Below are positions 17,271-24,887 of a stretch of 64,000 bases of DNA, in pieces. This stretch comes from an uncultured Pseudomonas sp. (GTDB taxonomy: Bacteria; Pseudomonadota; Gammaproteobacteria; Pseudomonadales; Pseudomonadaceae). The notes beneath the pieces are model-generated. The model was given only the letters and a program-made list of their open reading frames with translations. It searched no databases and was not told the DNA's origin. Numbering within the stretch: position 1 is the stretch's first letter; each line of letters begins with the position of its first letter. The stretch spans positions 75,974 to 139,973 of the forward strand of contig NZ_CAMPHI010000009.1 of NCBI RefSeq assembly GCF_946885955.1, written 5' to 3'. A program made the translations under genes and the position numbers.

Positions 17271-18253
17271 GAGTGAGATAACGGGTTGAGTGATTTAATG
17301 CGTTCATCCGCATACATATCTTCATTGCGCTCGGCACAGCGCTGTACCCTGTGCAGCCCGCGGGCGACCGAGTGCTGTAGATAACGTAAAGCCGGCCCTG
17401 GCACCTTGCCCAGTAGAATTGGCTCTACGGTTGGCGAGCGGAAGGGCTCGCCCAGCAACTCAGTGAGCTGTTCGCGCTGCCGTTGCAGGATGGCATCGCG
17501 CTCCACCACTTCCGATGTTGTAACTCCCCCATGCAATTGATGAAAAGAGCCCTCTCCCGCAAGCATGAACGCGCGAGTGCGTGGGTGCATGGCGGCCTTG
17601 CGGTAGATGCAGAGGTTCAGTGCGCCGCCGCCTGGCAGGTCGAAGCGTTCGTCTGCCTGACCGATCTCGCGAAATACATCGGCGGGTAGAAACAGGCAAT
17701 TGCATTCCATAAAGGGGTGGAAGATCCCGTTGGGGTTGGCCCCACTCAGGCAGGAAATATCGAACAAGGCATAGCCGTTGCGTTGCCAGTCGATCTCGTC
17801 AAGCAGACGCTGCTCCTGCTCCTCGCAGTAGCCGTGGGTCAGGTGGAACTGTTGCTCGTTCTCCCCGAGGTGGTAACCCGGCACCACGACCATGGCATCG
17901 GCCGTCATGCGCAAGGCCATCAGCACATAGTGCACGACCCCCGGGGTCACCATCCGTGCGCCATCGATCATCAGGCCGATCTGCCGGCCTCGTGCCTGGC
18001 TGAAGGCGAAGTTGATCGCGGCCGCAGGTGAAACCCCTGGCTCATCGCGCAGAAAGTAACGGAAGTTCCCCGGCAGGCGGGCGATGGCATCGGCGTCCAT
18101 GTTTCGCTTTGAACGGTTCTCTACCAGGATCACTTCATAGTCGTCGGCGTCCACTCCCTGCTGGTAGGCCGGGCTGAGGCTGATCAGGGTGTTGAGCGCC
18201 TGGCGTGGCATGTCGTAAGCGATGACGATAATCGACAGCAGGGGTTGGCTCAT
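17267..18253 (-). CDS. Family 2 glycosyltransferase
   Basis: The 328-aa protein begins LLSIIVIAYDMPRQALNTL, a GT-A nucleotide-sugar fold start, with VILVENRS near residue 45. In place of a DXD it has LMIDGARM near residue 97. A C-terminal FHQLHGGVTTSEVVERD resembles the acceptor/base region of its neighbour. It is clearly paralogous to the gene at 18250 and overlaps it by four bases. Donor and acceptor are unknown. Confidence 0.85.
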   Translation of the reverse strand: MSQPLLSIIVIAYDMPRQALNTLISLSPAYQQGVDADDYEVILVENRSKRNMDADAIARLPGNFRYFLRDEPGVSPAAAINFAFSQARGRQIGLMIDGARMVTPGVVHYVLMALRMTADAMVVVPGYHLGENEQQFHLTHGYCEEQEQRLLDEIDWQRNGYALFDISCLSGANPNGIFHPFMECNCLFLPADVFREIGQADERFDLPGGGALNLCIYRKAAMHPRTRAFMLAGEGSFHQLHGGVTTSEVVERDAILQRQREQLTELLGEPFRSPTVEPILLGKVPGPALRYLQHSVARGLHRVQRCAERNEDMYADERIKSLNPLSHS

Positions 18254-19173
18254 TGCGCTTGAACCTTATCCAGGGAGTGACGGATAAAGCGATAGACGCT
18301 CGGGTGCGGCGTGCCGAAGAGTATCGGCCTGACATTTGGCGGTGCCCGGTCATCTCCGCGCAAGGCCCGATCCTGGTCATCCAGCTGCTTGTAGATCAGG
18401 TCGCGTTCGGCTTTGCGCGTGCCGGTCGTGACTCCCCCGTGGAACTGGTGGAACGAACCTTCGCCGAACAGCATATAGAAGGCCGTGTCCGGGGATTCGA
18501 GCAGTCGTTTATAGAGGTCGAGGTTGGCATTGCCGCCGCCAAAGTCGTTGTATCGGGTATCGACGCCGCCCAACGCCTTCCACTTCTTGGTGGACATGGC
18601 GATAAAATTGCTCTCGTAGTTGGACTGGAAAAAGCCCCCCTGGCAGGAACCACTGAGGACGGCGATGTCGAACAAGCTGTAGCCGTCCTGGGGCCAGGCA
18701 ATGCTTTTCAGAAGCTCGGCTTCGGCCTGCTCGTCATATCCTTCGTTAACGGCCACCTGCTGCAGCTTATGGCCAATGTGGTAGCCCGGGGCCGAGACCG
18801 CGGCCTGTGGGTCGGCCTGAAAAGCGGAAAGCGTCAAGCGCACGACGCCAGGCGTCAGCATTCGCGCCCCATCGATCATGATGGCGACATAACGCCCTCT
18901 GGCTTGAGCTGCGCCGAAGTTAATCGCGTTGACTGGGCTGCGCTGGGTTTCCTGGCGATGGTAATAGCGCACATTGGATGCATGCTGGCACGCGCGAGCC
19001 GCGCCGAGCAGTCGATCCGAGTGGTTTTCCACCACAATCACCTCATAGTCCTTCTCTCGGACGTCCTGCTGGTATGCAGGGCTCAACGAAAGCAGGGTTT
19101 TCTCGGCCTGGTCGGGCATCTTGTAGACGATCACCACGATCGACAGTTTGGGCCTGGGGCGAAATAGTGACAT
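18250..19173 (-). CDS. Family 2 glycosyltransferase (paralogue of the next gene)
   Basis: The 307-aa protein shares the layout of the 17267 gene: LSIVVIVYKMPDQAEKTLLS at the N-terminus, VIVVENHSD near residue 46, IMIDGARMLTPGVV near residue 95 and FHQFHGGVTTGTRKAERD near the C-terminus. The matching motifs point to a tandem duplication, possibly giving two linkages in one repeat unit. It follows the sulfotransferase gene by 15 bp. Confidence 0.85.
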   Translation of the reverse strand: MSLFRPRPKLSIVVIVYKMPDQAEKTLLSLSPAYQQDVREKDYEVIVVENHSDRLLGAARACQHASNVRYYHRQETQRSPVNAINFGAAQARGRYVAIMIDGARMLTPGVVRLTLSAFQADPQAAVSAPGYHIGHKLQQVAVNEGYDEQAEAELLKSIAWPQDGYSLFDIAVLSGSCQGGFFQSNYESNFIAMSTKKWKALGGVDTRYNDFGGGNANLDLYKRLLESPDTAFYMLFGEGSFHQFHGGVTTGTRKAERDLIYKQLDDQDRALRGDDRAPPNVRPILFGTPHPSVYRFIRHSLDKVQAQ

Positions 19174-19188
19174 TGAAGTTTCTCCTGA

Positions 19189-19932
19189 TCAGCGGGCGCA
19201 GGCGCGAAGTTCTTGGTAGAGCGCTTCATGCTCTCGCGGCAGGGGCAGTGACTGCTGTTGATGGTGCTTGAGTTCAGCGCTAAAGAAGCGTTCCTCGACC
19301 AGCGGCGCAAGCGCCATTTGTTGCAGGATGACATTCAATTTGTCATGCAGCGTGGCCTCATCCTCGTCGAAGCACAGCAATGGAAAGGCAAACTCCTGCT
19401 GCAGCTTTAGCAACTTCTCGTTGTAGGCCTGCCACAGTGTGAGCGCCTGCTCCAGAGGCATGCCGCCGCGGGCGGCGAGAGACTGGGCGACAGCTGTCGG
19501 GTGGCGGAATATGCCGACGAACTTGAGATCAGGGATCAGTTCCAGCCAGCCGTCCACGACTAGCAGGGAGCGCGGATCCTTGAAGCCCCAACGCGGCACG
19601 CCTTGGTAGTCGGCAATCAGCTGACTGGCCTGCCGCTCTTCCTCCGGTGTCCACTTGATAGGCTGGGCGGGTGGGTTATCCCAGGCGCAGCCGCGGGCCG
19701 TCAGCAGGGAGTCATGGAAGGCGACGATCTCTAAGTTTTCCCGATTACCTTTGAGGTTATGCGGGTTCCACGCGCTATGTTTGCCTAGCTCGAGCCCGGC
19801 TTGCTGCAGCGACCCGGTCAAAAAGCTGGTGCCGCTACGATGCATACCCACAACCATGACGGGGGAGGTCGATTGGGTGGCCAAGGGCTTGGACGATTGA
19901 ACGCGTGAGAGCAGGGTCTGAATTAACCGCAT
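19189..19932 (-). CDS. Sulfotransferase family protein
   Basis: The 247-aa protein carries a 5'-phosphosulfate loop GMHRSGTSFLTGSL near residue 29 and a 3'-phosphate region IFRHPTAVAQSLAARGG near residue 140. RWGFKDPRSLLVVDGW lies between them. These are PAPS-binding motifs of the sulfotransferase superfamily. The ATG at 19932 was chosen because AGAGG sits seven bases upstream; a longer frame to 19986 is possible. It is the first gene of the minus operon and is related to the N-terminal domain of the fusion at 21811. The predicted role is transfer of sulfate from PAPS to a sugar, the donor coming from cysC at 27863. Confidence 0.82.
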   Translation of the reverse strand: MRLIQTLLSRVQSSKPLATQSTSPVMVVGMHRSGTSFLTGSLQQAGLELGKHSAWNPHNLKGNRENLEIVAFHDSLLTARGCAWDNPPAQPIKWTPEEERQASQLIADYQGVPRWGFKDPRSLLVVDGWLELIPDLKFVGIFRHPTAVAQSLAARGGMPLEQALTLWQAYNEKLLKLQQEFAFPLLCFDEDEATLHDKLNVILQQMALAPLVEERFFSAELKHHQQQSLPLPREHEALYQELRACAR

Positions 19933-20063
19933 GTAAAGCCTCTTGTTGTCAGCGGCGGAGCCATTTGTCGGAAAGGACGTGGGCAAGACTTGCAGGTATC
20001 TTGCTGAAAAAATACCGCATTGTGTTTAAATGAGCGCCCTATTTCAATCAGGCCAACATCTAG
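19933..20063. promoter_or_regulatory. Divergent promoter region of the two island operons
   Basis: These 131 bp separate the divergent sulfotransferase and exporter-permease genes and must hold both promoters. An AT-rich patch (about 20005-20062) precedes the plus gene. No convincing consensus boxes could be chosen. Confidence 0.4.
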
Positions 20064-20819
20064 ATGAATTACTGGGAAATTCTTTGGTACGGGGTTTATA
20101 GCGAGCTGCGCACGGAGATTGCCAGGCGCTTTCTCGGCTTCCTCTGGTGGATCATCGAACCGATCATGTATATGGCGGTCTTCTATGTCGTATTCGGCAT
20201 GGCCCTGCGCCAGGGCGGTGCCGATTATGTGCCATTTCTGCTCAGCGGCATGATCGCCTGGAAGTGGTTCGATGGCTCGGTGCGGCAGGCCAGCGGGTCG
20301 ATCCCAATGAATGCCGGCCTGGTGCAGCAAATCTACGTACCAAAGTTTCTATTCGGCCTGATTCAGATTTTCAGCAACACCTTCAAGTTTCTGATCGTCC
20401 TATTCCTGCTGCTGGTATTTCTCCTGCTGACCGGCAAAGCGCCTTCGGTCGAGTGGCTCGGTCTGGCGCCCGTGATACTGACGCATCTGCTGCTGATCAT
20501 CGCGGTTGGCCTGTTGCTTGCCGCCGTGATTCCCTTCGCCCAGGATCTGAAACTGGTGGTCGACAACCTGCTGATGCTGATGATGTTCATGTCCGGAATC
20601 TTCTTCAGCGCTGACCAGGTTCCGGAGTCCATGCGCGCAGCCTTCGAGTTCAATCCCATGGTGCTGCTGATCTCCGCCTATCGCGAGGTGCTGTTGCATA
20701 ACCAGTGGCCACTGTGGGGGGCGCTCGGTTACTGCGTGATGCTCGCCCTGCCAATACTGGGCGCGGCACTGCTGATTCTGCAGCGCAACGAGCGCCGCTA
20801 TCCGAAACTCCTGTACTGA
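20064..20819 (+). CDS. ABC-2 polysaccharide exporter permease (Wzm-like)
   Basis: The 251-aa protein has about six membrane helices with the ABC-2 pattern. The amphipathic N-terminus SELRTEIARRFLGFLWWIIE is followed by IEPIMYMAVFYVVFGMALR, and FMSGIFFSADQVPES precedes the last helices. With the ATPase encoded next it should export an undecaprenyl-linked glycan across the inner membrane. It is distinct from the CPA permease at 33985. Confidence 0.88.
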   Translation: MNYWEILWYGVYSELRTEIARRFLGFLWWIIEPIMYMAVFYVVFGMALRQGGADYVPFLLSGMIAWKWFDGSVRQASGSIPMNAGLVQQIYVPKFLFGLIQIFSNTFKFLIVLFLLLVFLLLTGKAPSVEWLGLAPVILTHLLLIIAVGLLLAAVIPFAQDLKLVVDNLLMLMMFMSGIFFSADQVPESMRAAFEFNPMVLLISAYREVLLHNQWPLWGALGYCVMLALPILGAALLILQRNERRYPKLLY

Positions 20820-20827
20820 GACCAGCC

Positions 20828-21586
20828 ATGAGCGAGCGGCAACTGATCCTCCAAGCACACAATGTCGGACTGTCCTACCGACAGCGTACCGGCGTGCTCA
20901 AATACCAGAAGTTCTGGGCGCTGGAAGATGTCAGTTTCACCCTCAATGCGGGCGAAACACTCGGCATCATTGGCGCCAATGGTGCCGGCAAGAGCACCCT
21001 ACTACGCATGATTGCCGGTATCACCGAGCCAGATCGCGGTCGGCTCTGGCGTCAACCTGGCATGACCGCCAGCCTGCTGGCCTTGAATGTCGGTTTCAAA
21101 CCGGAGTTGTCCGGGCGCGAGAACGTATACATCGGCGGCCTCTTGCTCGGTCTCAGTCTCAAACGAGTGCGTGCACTGATCGACGATATTCACAGTTTCA
21201 GCGAACTGGGCGATTTCTTCGAGCGCCCAGTGGGCACCTACTCGACCGGCATGCGCGCGAGGCTAGGCTTTGCCGTCGCCATCTACGCCGACCCGGACAT
21301 CCTGCTGATCGACGAAGTACTCGGGGTCGGCGATGAGAGCTTCAAGGTGAAATCGCACAACGCCATGCGCCAGAAGATTTGCGACAAGAAGACCGTCGTG
21401 CTGGTTTCGCACAGCATGGAAGCGATCCAGTCGCTGTGCGATCGGGTGGTCTGGCTTCATGACGGGCGCAGCGTTGCTTGCGGCCCTGCCGACGAGGTCA
21501 TCAGCGGGTATCTGGAAACCATCCGCATAGCCGTGAAATTGGAGCAAGCGAAGGAGCGCGAGGCTAAACGCCAAGCATTTGCCTAG
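20828..21586 (+). CDS. ABC exporter ATPase (Wzt/KpsT-like, no carbohydrate-binding tail)
   Basis: The 252-aa protein has Walker A IGANGAGKSTLLRM near residue 54, signature YSTGMRARLGFAVA near 140, Walker B ILLIDEVLGVGDE near 160 and switch His in VLVSHSMEAIQ. It stops soon after the nucleotide-binding domain, so it lacks the C-terminal glycan-recognition domain of O-antigen Wzt proteins such as the one at 32702. The ATG at 20828 is used, eight bases after the permease stop. The stop codon TAG is the first codon-sized part of the MITE-like element at 21584, so the element may define the protein's end. Confidence 0.88.
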   Translation: MSERQLILQAHNVGLSYRQRTGVLKYQKFWALEDVSFTLNAGETLGIIGANGAGKSTLLRMIAGITEPDRGRLWRQPGMTASLLALNVGFKPELSGRENVYIGGLLLGLSLKRVRALIDDIHSFSELGDFFERPVGTYSTGMRARLGFAVAIYADPDILLIDEVLGVGDESFKVKSHNAMRQKICDKKTVVLVSHSMEAIQSLCDRVVWLHDGRSVACGPADEVISGYLETIRIAVKLEQAKEREAKRQAFA

Positions 21587-21744
21587 CAGACCGTTGAAAA
21601 ACGTAGGCGAGGCAGCCAGTGCAAAACAAAAACAGGCGAAAAAGCGGAGTTACGTGTTGTAAATGAGCATTTTGACAGGGCTCGCACCCGAGCCTGCTTT
21701 TTACGCAGCAATGGCAACGCCGGTAGTTTTTCAACAGCCTGCTA
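21584..21744. mobile_element. MITE-like element, copy 2 (161 bp)
   Basis: TAGCAGACCGTTGAAAAAC at 21584 is the inverted match, with two differences, of GTTTTTCAACAGCCTGCTA ending at 21744. The inside repeats AAAGCGGAGTTACGT and TGTAAATGAGCATTTT, as in copy 1. It separates the ATPase gene from the sulfotransferase/GT fusion gene within one operon. Confidence 0.7.
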
Positions 21745-21810
21745 GATCTGCCTCCGAATAATCCGCCCCATAACAACAAAGGCTCTAGACAAGGTCTGGT
21801 TGAGGTACTC

Positions 21811-24800
21811 ATGAGCGTTGAGTGTACGAAGATCATCGTCGTTCTCGGTATGCACCGCAGCGGCACAAGCGCCTTGACCAGGGGGTTACAGGCTCTAGGT
21901 GTGGAGCTGGGCGGCAATCTGATGCCTGCCTTCGAAGGTAATAACAGCAAAGGCTTCTGGGAGGACCTGGAGATCGTTGCCATCAACGATGCCTTGCTGG
22001 AGCAATGCGGGCAGAGTTGGCACAGTCTTGGCGATCTTAGCCAGGGCAATTGGGCTGCGCTGCTGGCCAGCCCTCATGGACAAAGGGCCGTTTATTATCT
22101 TTCCAAGCAAATCGAACGCTATCGTCTTTTTGCCTTCAAGGATCCGCGAATGGCGCGCCTGCTGCCATTCTGGAAACTGGTGTTCCAGCGCCTGGGTGTG
22201 ACGCCGATTTTTCTTATTGCCAGCCGCAACCCGATCAGCGTTGCCTTGTCGCTTGAAAAGCGCGATGGCTTTCCTGCTGAGAAAAGTCACCTGCTGTGGC
22301 TCGAACATTGTCTACCCAGCTTGCTGGAAACCCAGGGCTATACGCGCCTGGTCATAAGTTATGACCGATTGTTGGCCAGCCCCCGTGAGCAGCTGTTGCG
22401 CATTGCCCGCCTGAGCGGACTCAATGCACCGACGGATGAAGATCTGGTCGAGTATGTCGAGAGCTTTCTCGATGAGCAGTTGCGCCATTCACATTTCTCC
22501 GCGAAGGACATCCAGTGTGCTCCCGGCCTGCTCGCCGAAACGCGGTTGTTGTTCGAGTTGCTAGAGCAACTGGCAACCGATGCGCAGGACTTGAACGATC
22601 GCAATACCAGTGAGGCATTGAGTAATCTGACGCTGCAGTTGCAGCGCTATGAGCCACTGCGCGCCTTGTTGGCTACGCAGGAGCATAGCGTTGCCAACCA
22701 GCAAAGGCAGATCAGTCTGCTGGAGCAGCAGCTGCAGCAAACCGTTATCGCCCACGCAAACGAGCTTGCGCAACAAGCAGTGCAGGTGCAGTTGTTCGTA
22801 CAACAGAAAAAGTATCTGGAGCATCAGGTCGCAAGTCTGCAGCAAGACCTGTTGAATGCTCACGCCAGCATTGCAGAAATACGTGGCTCGTCATCCTGGC
22901 GGCTGACCCAGCCGTTGCGCGCCGCCGGCAGCTTCGCCAAGCGCCTGGTCGGCAGGTCTCGGAACGCGCTCAGGTCCATCGCTCGCACAGTCTATTTTCG
23001 CTTGCCGCAAAGGCTCCGCGCACCTCTGCTTAGTTGGGTATTTAGCCGCCTGGGGTTTCTGTTCCGGAACTCGATCCACTATGAGAACTGGCAACGGCAG
23101 CAGCAGGTGAGCCGCGCCGAGGGTATTCAGGGGTTATATGGGCTGACCCATAGCGCCGATGCGGAATCGAAATCCGCTGGTCGCTATGCTCTGGAGCAAT
23201 CCTGCGCTAGTCGCTATTGCTACCTGCCGCCGCGGCGTTCGGCCAGCGTCGAGCAGGCACTATCCGGATTTGCTTGCCGTCCCTTGATTTCGATCATCAC
23301 GCCGGTATATGGCGTTGCCCCACGTTATCTGGAAAAGCTTATCAAGTCCGTGGAGCTGCAGTGGTACACCAATTGGGAGCTGATTCTGGTTGAGGATGCC
23401 GGGCCTAATGAAGATACCCGACGCTTTATGCGAGAGCTCGATGATCCGCGAATCAAGGTCAGATTCCTTGAGCAGAACGGAGGTATATCCCATGCAAGCA
23501 ACATTGCGCTAAGCCTGGCGCAAGGTGAGTATGTCGCTTTTCTTGACCATGACGATGAGCTGACACTCGACGCATTGTACGAAGTTGTAAAAGTCATAAA
23601 TGAACATGACCCCGACCTCATTTATAGCGATGAGGACAAGATTGATGCGACGGGAAATTTCAGTGACCCCTTCTTCAAACCGGGATGGTCGCCTGATGCA
23701 CTGATGAGCATCATGTATACCTGCCACCTGTGTTGCATTCGGTCACGTCTGGTCGAAGATGTGGGTGGCTTACGTCTTGGTTATGAGGGGGCTCAGGACT
23801 ATGATCTTATCTTGCGGGTCACCGAGCAGACCCAACGCGTCGCGCATATTCCCAAGGTACTTTATCACTGGCGCATACTGCCCTCCTCAATTGCCTCAAG
23901 TATCGATGCCAAGCCCTATGCCAGTGACGCAGTTCGTCGCCTCAAGGAAGATGCGTTACAACGTCGTATGCTCTCTGGTTGTGTTGAGTCCGTGGCCCAA
24001 ATGCCTGGGCAGTTTCGCATCAACTACCGTCCTGTCGACACTCCGCTGGTGTCGATCATTATTCCAAGTCGTGACAACTACTCGATCTTGCGGCAATGCA
24101 TCGACTCCATTTTGGAGAAGACTCGCTACGAAAACTACGAAATCATTCTTATCGATAACCAGAGTGTCGACGAGGACGCTCTGTTGTATTACCGCAGCCT
24201 GGAACTGCATCCGCAGATACAGCTGCAACACTACCCTCACCCCTTTAACTATTCAGCTATTAACAACCTGGCTAGCCGTTATGCTACGGGTGAATTTCTG
24301 CTCTTCCTCAATGATGATACACAGGTCATAGAGGGCGATTGGCTGGAGCGACTGCTCGGTTTTGCACAGTTGGAACATGTAGGCGCAGTGGGGGCCAAAT
24401 TGCTTTTTCCAGGTTCTGAGCGTATTCAACATTGCGGCGTACTGAATTTGGCCGATGGCCCGGGCCATGCGTTCTACAATGCGCGTCATGACATACCGCT
24501 GTATTTCGGGCGCAATGTTCTTGACTGGAACTGGCTGGCGGTAACCGGTGCCTGCCTGATGGTCGCTCGCCATAAATTCGAGTCTATTGGTGGTTTTGAT
24601 GAGGCACTACCCATTGCCTATAACGATGTCGATCTGTGCTTGGGGCTGCATCGGGCCGGTTGGCACAATGTGGTGTGTTCTGCTGTAACGCTTGTGCATC
24701 ACGAGTCAGTTTCCCGTGGAGTTGACCACGAAGATACCGTCAAGCTCAAGCGGCTTGGCCGCGAACGTCGCAAGCTGTTTTATAAGCATCCTGACTATTT

Positions 24801-24870
24801 CATGCGTGACCCCTATCACAATAATAATCTTCATCAGAATAGTGTCGACTTTCTGATGTTGAACTACTGA
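21811..24870 (+). CDS. Sulfotransferase / coiled-coil / double GT2 fusion protein
   Basis: This 1019-aa protein has four parts. Residues 8-240 form a sulfotransferase domain: GMHRSGTSALTRGLQALG near residue 13, FAFKDPRMARLLPFW near 108 and SRNPISVALSLEKRDGF near 138. Residues 260-355 are a glutamine-rich coiled coil ending at SSSWRLTQPLR. A first GT2 domain starts at 491 (LISIITPVYG) with DHDDE near 578, GAQDYDL near 660 and YHWR. A second starts at 743 (LVSIIIPSRDN) with NDDTQ near 834 and NDVDLCLGLHRAGW near 934. It may sulfate the glycan while adding two sugars. The start follows a GAGGTACTC sequence. I know of GT2-GT2 proteins with coiled coils; the sulfotransferase fusion is the unusual part. 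Confidence 0.85.
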   Translation: MSVECTKIIVVLGMHRSGTSALTRGLQALGVELGGNLMPAFEGNNSKGFWEDLEIVAINDALLEQCGQSWHSLGDLSQGNWAALLASPHGQRAVYYLSKQIERYRLFAFKDPRMARLLPFWKLVFQRLGVTPIFLIASRNPISVALSLEKRDGFPAEKSHLLWLEHCLPSLLETQGYTRLVISYDRLLASPREQLLRIARLSGLNAPTDEDLVEYVESFLDEQLRHSHFSAKDIQCAPGLLAETRLLFELLEQLATDAQDLNDRNTSEALSNLTLQLQRYEPLRALLATQEHSVANQQRQISLLEQQLQQTVIAHANELAQQAVQVQLFVQQKKYLEHQVASLQQDLLNAHASIAEIRGSSSWRLTQPLRAAGSFAKRLVGRSRNALRSIARTVYFRLPQRLRAPLLSWVFSRLGFLFRNSIHYENWQRQQQVSRAEGIQGLYGLTHSADAESKSAGRYALEQSCASRYCYLPPRRSASVEQALSGFACRPLISIITPVYGVAPRYLEKLIKSVELQWYTNWELILVEDAGPNEDTRRFMRELDDPRIKVRFLEQNGGISHASNIALSLAQGEYVAFLDHDDELTLDALYEVVKVINEHDPDLIYSDEDKIDATGNFSDPFFKPGWSPDALMSIMYTCHLCCIRSRLVEDVGGLRLGYEGAQDYDLILRVTEQTQRVAHIPKVLYHWRILPSSIASSIDAKPYASDAVRRLKEDALQRRMLSGCVESVAQMPGQFRINYRPVDTPLVSIIIPSRDNYSILRQCIDSILEKTRYENYEIILIDNQSVDEDALLYYRSLELHPQIQLQHYPHPFNYSAINNLASRYATGEFLLFLNDDTQVIEGDWLERLLGFAQLEHVGAVGAKLLFPGSERIQHCGVLNLADGPGHAFYNARHDIPLYFGRNVLDWNWLAVTGACLMVARHKFESIGGFDEALPIAYNDVDLCLGLHRAGWHNVVCSAVTLVHHESVSRGVDHEDTVKLKRLGRERRKLFYKHPDYFMRDPYHNNNLHQNSVDFLMLNY

Positions 24871-24887
24871 CAAGAGAATCAGGTGCT

